Shown here in pieces: positions 59,435 to 64,000 of a stretch of DNA of 64,000 nt. The notes below the pieces were generated by a model, which worked only from the letters and a program-made list of their open reading frames with translations, did no database searches and was not told the DNA's origin. Origin of the DNA: Altererythrobacter sp. KTW20L. GTDB lineage: Bacteria; Pseudomonadota; Alphaproteobacteria; Sphingomonadales; Sphingomonadaceae. The DNA lies in NCBI RefSeq assembly GCF_023501975.1, contig NZ_JAMFLH010000009.1:116479-180478 (forward strand), in the 5' to 3' direction. Position 1 is the stretch's first letter. Each line of letters begins with the position of its first letter. A program made the position numbers and the translations under genes.

Positions 59435-62400
59435 TCAGTTGCCCGAACCGGGGCCGTACGTGATTTCCACGCGGCGGTTCTGCAGTTCGCGGACACCGTC
59501 GGCGGTGGGAACGCGGTTCTGGCTTTCACCAAAGGCTTCGCTCGAGATGCGCGCCGAAGGAATGCCGCGACCGGTCAGGTATTGCTGGACCGAAGCGTTG
59601 CGACGTTCCGACAGGCCGACGTTGTACTGCGCCGGACCAGAGCGGTCGGCGTGGCCAGCCAGCATGATCGAAGCGCTGCCGCAGTTGCCATAGGCCGTGA
59701 CTGCCGAATCAAGCACCGTGGCTGCTTCCGGCGTGATATTCGACGAATCCCAGTCGAAGAACACGATGTACGGGCCCTGGTTGCACTGCACGACCGGCGG
59801 CGGAGGCGGCGGAGGTGGCGGCGGAGGCGGCGGGGGGGGCGGAGGAGGCGGGGGCGGGGGCGGGGGCGGCGGGGGCGGCGGCGGAGCAGCCGGCGATCCA
59901 CCAAACCGAACGCTCATGCTGCCGAAGAAGGCATTGTCCTTCAGATCGTCAGCAAACCGGCCCTGATATCCGAGGCGTCCAGTGACCCGTTCGCCGAGCG
60001 CTGCTGCCAGGCTAAAGCCTGCCATGATCGAGCCCCGATCGGTCTCCGGCGACCTGACGGTAAAGTCAGACCCTGCAGGCGCGTCGGTGAACCGCTGAGT
60101 CGTGGTGAAGAACCGGCCATTGTTGTCATGGCGGTAAGCCACCTTGGCTTCGGGAACAATCCCACCAAGATTACCGGACAGCTTCACACCGGCAAGGAAA
60201 GATGTCTGCTCCTCGCTCTGGCTGTTAAAGGCCAGATTGGCCCCCGGAACGCCGGTCTCGTTGAAGTCCTTCAACTTCACCTCGGTGTATTCCACCCCGA
60301 CAAATGGCGTCAGCCATGCCTGGCCCAGTCCAAGCCGCGCTCCGGCTTCACCGTAGGCAGAGGTAACCCGGAAATCAGGTTCACCAGTTATGGTGCCCGC
60401 TGTGGACAGGATGCTGATGGTGCGCGTGCTATCGCCTGACAGATCGGAATAGCTGGCATTGCCGCGTGCATAGAAGCTACCCACGTCGAGGCCTGCCGTC
60501 ACGCCCAACTGCCAACCGTCAGCCTTAATCTGGCCATCGTACGTTGCAAAGTCGGCCTTCGCCTTGCGGTAGCCGCCGAAGGCACCGAGGGTGAAATTGC
60601 CAACCGTATAATCAAGGCCCAACAAGGCATGAAGATTGTCCGCCTCGTACCGCGGTGCATTACCGTCGCTGCTGACCCTGGCGTCGTTGAACATGGCCAA
60701 GCCCCACAGGCGCAGGCCCCCGTCAGGTTCGCGGCAAGCTTCATAGCCCCTCAAGTCGATCGCACAGTCCAACTGATCAGACACGATCGTACTCAGTTGC
60801 AGCGAATTGTTCCGCAAGTTCTGGACGTATCCGGCATATTGGTGACCGGTTAGCTGATCCAGCGCCCCGGCGTAGGTAGCCGGTGTTTGCAGGAACAGAT
60901 TGGCCAGCAGCGAACCGAACGCGCCGCCTTGTGTCGGACTGTAGACATTTTCGATCGCGTCACCGACTGCATTCTGGTTGAAGGTCAAGCCACCGACATC
61001 GCCAAAGCCGACACGGCTGACCCGCAGATCAACATTGTCGTCTGCATCATAGGTAGCAGTCGGAGTCAGCAAGGCAGAACCGGTGCTGGTCACCACGCTG
61101 GCAAACTGGCCGGTCAGGTCATTTGCATCAATGACGTTGTCGTAGACATAGGTGTCGGCATAGAGCCCGTTGGGGGACGAAGGCCGGACCTGAAGCGTTG
61201 CGCCGGCAATGTCGGCAGTATTCGTGAACACTTGAGGATAAGTGCCAGCAGGGGCCGTGCCGCCGACCGGGCCGGTCGGGAGTTGCAGCGCCAATGTACC
61301 ACCGCTGCTAACGTTGAAGTCTTCGACATAAACCGTGGCCGGACCGTCATAAGACATATTGGCGGTTGGCTGGTTCTGCAGATAGAGGGTGCCGCCGCTC
61401 AGGATATTGAGCTGCCCGACGCCGACCATGCTGGAGTTCACGGTACCGTCAAACCGGGTCTCGCCGTTCGAGACGTTGATCACGTCATCCGCCGAGATGT
61501 CGATATTGCCATAGATCCGGCCAACTGCGGGACCGCTACCCCGCAGGTTGATGATCGCCGCATTGGGGGCATTTGTGGTGTCTATGGCTGTTCCGTGCTG
61601 CCAGCTTGCACCGCCATTCACGCTTTGCCGGGCGATGATGGTGCCGCCCACATTGTCGAAGGTGAATACATCCGCAGGCGTTGGGGCGCCTCCACCAAGA
61701 TCATCGGCAATGACACCTGTTGCAATGGCCGATCCGCCATTGGCGACCTGCGCCGAAACCTCGATCGTACCGGTGTTAGTTACCGTGGCATTGTTGAGGT
61801 CAGACAGCATGTAAATGCCAATGGCTTCGGCCGAACTAGCGGCGGTAGTTAGGCCTGCAGGGCCCGAAGCATCGGCCATGACCGAAAGAGTCCCACCATT
61901 CATGAGATCTCCCGAGATGTCGGCCCCTGTCCCAGTGGCGGCAAAGCCCATGCCCGCAGCAAACGCCTCGGCATTGGCCTCACCGACAGCCTTGGCTGAA
62001 ACCTCCATGGTTCCGCTATTAGATACGTCGAGCGGCAGGGCTGTGCTGAGGGCACCGTAGCCTCCCGCAACAGCCAAGGCCGTACCTGTGGTACCTGCGG
62101 CATCTGCGGAGGCTTCCACCTGGAAGGTGCCGCTGTTGTCGAAAGCAAGTGCGACATCGGTGCCGAAGGCTGCCTGGCCTACACCGCCAGCCAAAGCGGT
62201 GGCATTGCCATTCGCTGTGGCATCAGCAGATGCAACTGCGCCGACGTTGAATGCGCCCGCATTCTCGAAGGAGGCAGAAGCAGTAGAGCCATTGGCAAAC
62301 TGCAGTGCACCCCCTGCAACAGCCAGGGCCGAGGCATCATTGCCCGACGCCGCTGCGCTGGCGGTGACACTCAGTTGGCCTCCAGTTCCGTTGGAGATTT

Positions 62401-64000
62401 CCGCTGCGGCATCCGGCCCGGAGGCAATCTGCAGAATGCCCCCAGAAATGGCCGATGCGCTGGCGAACTCGTCACCCTCGGCAATTGCGCTGGCGTTAAC
62501 ATCGATGACACCAGAATTGACAACACTTGCCGTGGATCCGAACACTTGCTGCGAAACCGCAGGCAGAACGAATGCAACAGCATCTGCGCTGTCGCTTGTG
62601 CCTGCCGTGCCCGCAACAGCTAGCGCCTGTGCATCGGCTTCGATCGTGCCGGTGTTGGTGAGGATGGCAGAAGCCTCCCCGTTTGTTGCAACTGCTTGCT
62701 GATTGACCACGGGGCCGATCTGGGCAGACGCACTGGCATCCGTGCCGGTGGTTTCGGCCACAGCTGAAGCCGAGAAGCCGATCACGCCGTGATTGGTTAG
62801 AGAAACGGATGCATTACCATCGTTCGATACGGCGAATTGGTTAATCCCATTCCCGATTACAGCACGCGCATCAGCACCGCTGGCGGCGGCAGACGCGTTA
62901 GCATCCGCAGAAACCAAGAACGTACCATCGGAGGTATTGGTCAGAGAAACCGATGCATCGCCTTCGACACCGACCGAAGCAGACTGATCAATCCCGACGC
63001 CAACATCGGCTTCGGCAACTGCAACATCTGCACCAATGGCGCCAGCATTGGCGGTGATGTCAATCGTGCCACTGTTGGTCAGCAGCACCGAGGCATTCCC
63101 CGTGTTCGCTTGAGCGCCCTGGTCAATGCCCGAGTCCTGAATGCTGGCCCTGGCATTAGCCGCGCCACTGGCAGACGCAACGGCTGCTGCACCAATCGTC
63201 AGCTCTCCGGCATTGTTCACCGAAGCCTGGGCATCGCCCGTGCCAGTGACGGACACGTATTGATCAATTCCGGGATCATCGATGTCGGCATCGGCATCAG
63301 CGGAAGAGCCGCCGATAGCCGACGCAGCAGCGGTAATGTCAATCGCCCCGCTATTGGTCAGCAGCGCCGAAGCATTGCCGTCACCATAGACATAGGCGCC
63401 TTGATCAAAGCCGCTATCAACGGCTGCCGAGGCATTGGCATCGCTTGCAGCGGCATTAGCCACGGCAGCGATCGTGATGGCGTCTGAATTGTCAAGCGAC
63501 ACCAGGGCATCCCCCGTGCCGCTGACAGACGCATACTGATCAATGCCAGCGTTATCGATTTCAGCATAGGCCGAAGCAATGCTCGTGCCGACCGCCGAGG
63601 CATCGGCCGTAATCGCGATCGTCCCGCTGTTGGTTAGCTGGGCCGAGGCATTGCCTGTACCAAAGACATAAACCCCTTGGTCAACGCCCGAGGCGTCGAT
63701 GTCAGCGTCAGCTTCGGCACTGGTTCCTGCGGCATTGGCCATCGCCGCAACGGTAATCACACCTGAATTGTTCAACGACCCCAGCGCATCGCCGGTGCCG
63801 CTTACTTGAGCATATTGGTCGACCCCGACGTCAACTTCAGCGTCCGCATCGGCCGAAGTTTCCCCCACAGCGGAGGCTTCGGCCGTAATGGCGATCGTGC
63901 CGCTGTTGGTCAGCAAGGCCGAAGCATTGCCGGCGTCCGCATAAGCGTTCTGGTCAATGCCGCTATCCACGGTGGCAGAAGCAGAGGCATCGCCGGTAGT
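59435..64000 (-). CDS. Giant repeat autotransporter with beta-barrel, polyproline linker and OmpA-like domain (partial at 5' end)
   Basis: At least 1521 residues; the frame is open through the right edge, so signal peptide and start are not seen. The passenger is made of ~46-residue A/D/S/G-rich repeats, each with GIDQ-like, NASALLTNSGTI and ITADASAVG blocks (63990 to ~62300). A less regular beta-helix part and a pertactin-like linker follow (NGETRFDGTVNSSMVGVGQL). The autotransporter barrel spans ~60720-59905 (GGLRLWGLAMFNDARVSSDG, GAFGGYRKAKAD, MAGFSLAAALGERVTGRLGY, FGSMSVRF). Next come ~31 prolines, then an OmpA/Pal-type domain (FFDWDSSNITPEAATVL, GHADRSGPAQYNVGLSERRN with the peptidoglycan-binding Asp and Arg, QNRRVEITYGPGSG). 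The barrel inserts in the outer membrane, and the tail probably anchors it to peptidoglycan. Confidence 0.88.
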   Translation of the reverse strand, partial: TTGDASASATVDSGIDQNAYADAGNASALLTNSGTIAITAEASAVGETSADADAEVDVGVDQYAQVSGTGDALGSLNNSGVITVAAMANAAGTSAEADADIDASGVDQGVYVFGTGNASAQLTNSGTIAITADASAVGTSIASAYAEIDNAGIDQYASVSGTGDALVSLDNSDAITIAAVANAAASDANASAAVDSGFDQGAYVYGDGNASALLTNSGAIDITAAASAIGGSSADADADIDDPGIDQYVSVTGTGDAQASVNNAGELTIGAAAVASASGAANARASIQDSGIDQGAQANTGNASVLLTNSGTIDITANAGAIGADVAVAEADVGVGIDQSASVGVEGDASVSLTNTSDGTFLVSADANASAAASGADARAVIGNGINQFAVSNDGNASVSLTNHGVIGFSASAVAETTGTDASASAQIGPVVNQQAVATNGEASAILTNTGTIEADAQALAVAGTAGTSDSADAVAFVLPAVSQQVFGSTASVVNSGVIDVNASAIAEGDEFASASAISGGILQIASGPDAAAEISNGTGGQLSVTASAAASGNDASALAVAGGALQFANGSTASASFENAGAFNVGAVASADATANGNATALAGGVGQAAFGTDVALAFDNSGTFQVEASADAAGTTGTALAVAGGYGALSTALPLDVSNSGTMEVSAKAVGEANAEAFAAGMGFAATGTGADISGDLMNGGTLSVMADASGPAGLTTAASSAEAIGIYMLSDLNNATVTNTGTIEVSAQVANGGSAIATGVIADDLGGGAPTPADVFTFDNVGGTIIARQSVNGGASWQHGTAIDTTNAPNAAIINLRGSGPAVGRIYGNIDISADDVINVSNGETRFDGTVNSSMVGVGQLNILSGGTLYLQNQPTANMSYDGPATVYVEDFNVSSGGTLALQLPTGPVGGTAPAGTYPQVFTNTADIAGATLQVRPSSPNGLYADTYVYDNVIDANDLTGQFASVVTSTGSALLTPTATYDADDNVDLRVSRVGFGDVGGLTFNQNAVGDAIENVYSPTQGGAFGSLLANLFLQTPATYAGALDQLTGHQYAGYVQNLRNNSLQLSTIVSDQLDCAIDLRGYEACREPDGGLRLWGLAMFNDARVSSDGNAPRYEADNLHALLGLDYTVGNFTLGAFGGYRKAKADFATYDGQIKADGWQLGVTAGLDVGSFYARGNASYSDLSGDSTRTISILSTAGTITGEPDFRVTSAYGEAGARLGLGQAWLTPFVGVEYTEVKLKDFNETGVPGANLAFNSQSEEQTSFLAGVKLSGNLGGIVPEAKVAYRHDNNGRFFTTTQRFTDAPAGSDFTVRSPETDRGSIMAGFSLAAALGERVTGRLGYQGRFADDLKDNAFFGSMSVRFGGSPAAPPPPPPPPPPPPPPPPPPPPPPPPPPPPPPVVQCNQGPYIVFFDWDSSNITPEAATVLDSAVTAYGNCGSASIMLAGHADRSGPAQYNVGLSERRNASVQQYLTGRGIPSARISSEAFGESQNRVPTADGVRELQNRRVEITYGPGSGN
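59794..59889 (-). repeat. Polyproline-coding GGC/GGA microsatellite in the autotransporter
   Basis: About 95 bases of proline codons on the minus strand separate the beta-barrel from the OmpA-like domain. Its runs of G (eight in a row at one place) make it prone to slippage or sequencing error. Confidence 0.8.
62300..64000 (-). repeat. Tandem ~138-bp coding repeats of the autotransporter passenger
   Basis: Repeats of about 46 codons carry a Gln-containing turn (GIDQ, GVDQ, GFDQ, GINQ, VVNQ), an LTNSGxI strand and an A/D/S-rich strand. Odd and even copies differ (TNSGTIAITADASAVG versus NNSGVITVAAVANAA), so the working unit near the right edge is a two-repeat block of ~92 codons. Copies become less similar towards the barrel. 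The array continues past the edge. Confidence 0.75.

Noticed and set aside
62300..64000. Repeat array considered as CRISPR or other DNA-level array
   Set aside because: The period is ~138 bases, always a multiple of three, with protein-level conservation of strands and turns; there are no short identical repeats with unique spacers.

Overview
The window is high-GC, densely packed DNA of an alphaproteobacterium, most likely a sphingomonad (Sphingomonadaceae or Erythrobacteraceae). The evidence is TonB-dependent receptors in catabolic clusters, the propionyl-CoA to succinyl-CoA genes, AAHS-type aromatic-acid permeases, and short palindromic repeats of the kind common in that order. Assignments come from reading translated sequence and motifs; no database search was run.

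Layout. 1-4862 (minus): a redox module of three tightly coupled genes: an 819-residue FAD/NAD(P) oxidoreductase with two cyclic-nucleotide-binding domains and four 4Fe-4S motifs, a membrane cytochrome-b-like protein, and a multiheme cytochrome c with an FHA-like cytoplasmic domain (cut by the left edge). A CcmI-like TPR gene diverges from it. 6109-16525 (plus): a two-partner secretion operon, tpsB-tpsA, with a third overlapping gene for an exported TPR-CHAT protease-like protein. 16719-22067 (minus): a periplasmic/lipoprotein operon with an SMP-30-like propeller lipoprotein, three paralogous exported NTF2-like proteins and a PQQ dehydrogenase with a cytochrome c tail. 22200-23534: a LacI regulator followed by a decayed IlvD/Edd dehydratase. 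23738-28674 (minus): propionate catabolism (pccA, a small membrane protein, methylmalonyl-CoA mutase carrying an in-frame palindromic repeat, and epimerase). 28721-33344: an eroded arabinose/galactose-type sugar region with a FadR-type regulator, a GH43 lipoprotein and a sugar dehydrogenase intact, and with fucP-like, esterase, GH51 and serine-recombinase genes present only as fragments.

33364-37458 (plus): a probable sulfur-related cluster (Rrf2 regulator, YezD-like small protein, TonB receptor, TauE/SafE exporter), followed by transposase/resolvase scraps. 38023-49845: a LysR-controlled catabolic cluster with TonB receptor, AAHS permease, IlvD/Edd dehydratase, aconitase X large and small subunits and an FAD oxidoreductase, ended by a strong hairpin and faced by a second AAHS permease. 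This set has no textbook pathway that I can name and is my best candidate for an undescribed system. 50464-57094 is mobile and decayed DNA: an integrase fragment beside a tRNA-3'-end att-like site, rfbB, an rfbD remnant split by a complete IS66-family element with a perfect 8-bp target duplication, and a truncated TauE/SafE gene. 57177-64000 (minus): a TPR-sulfotransferase, then a very large repeat autotransporter whose beta-barrel is followed by a polyproline linker and an OmpA-like peptidoglycan-binding domain (cut by the right edge).
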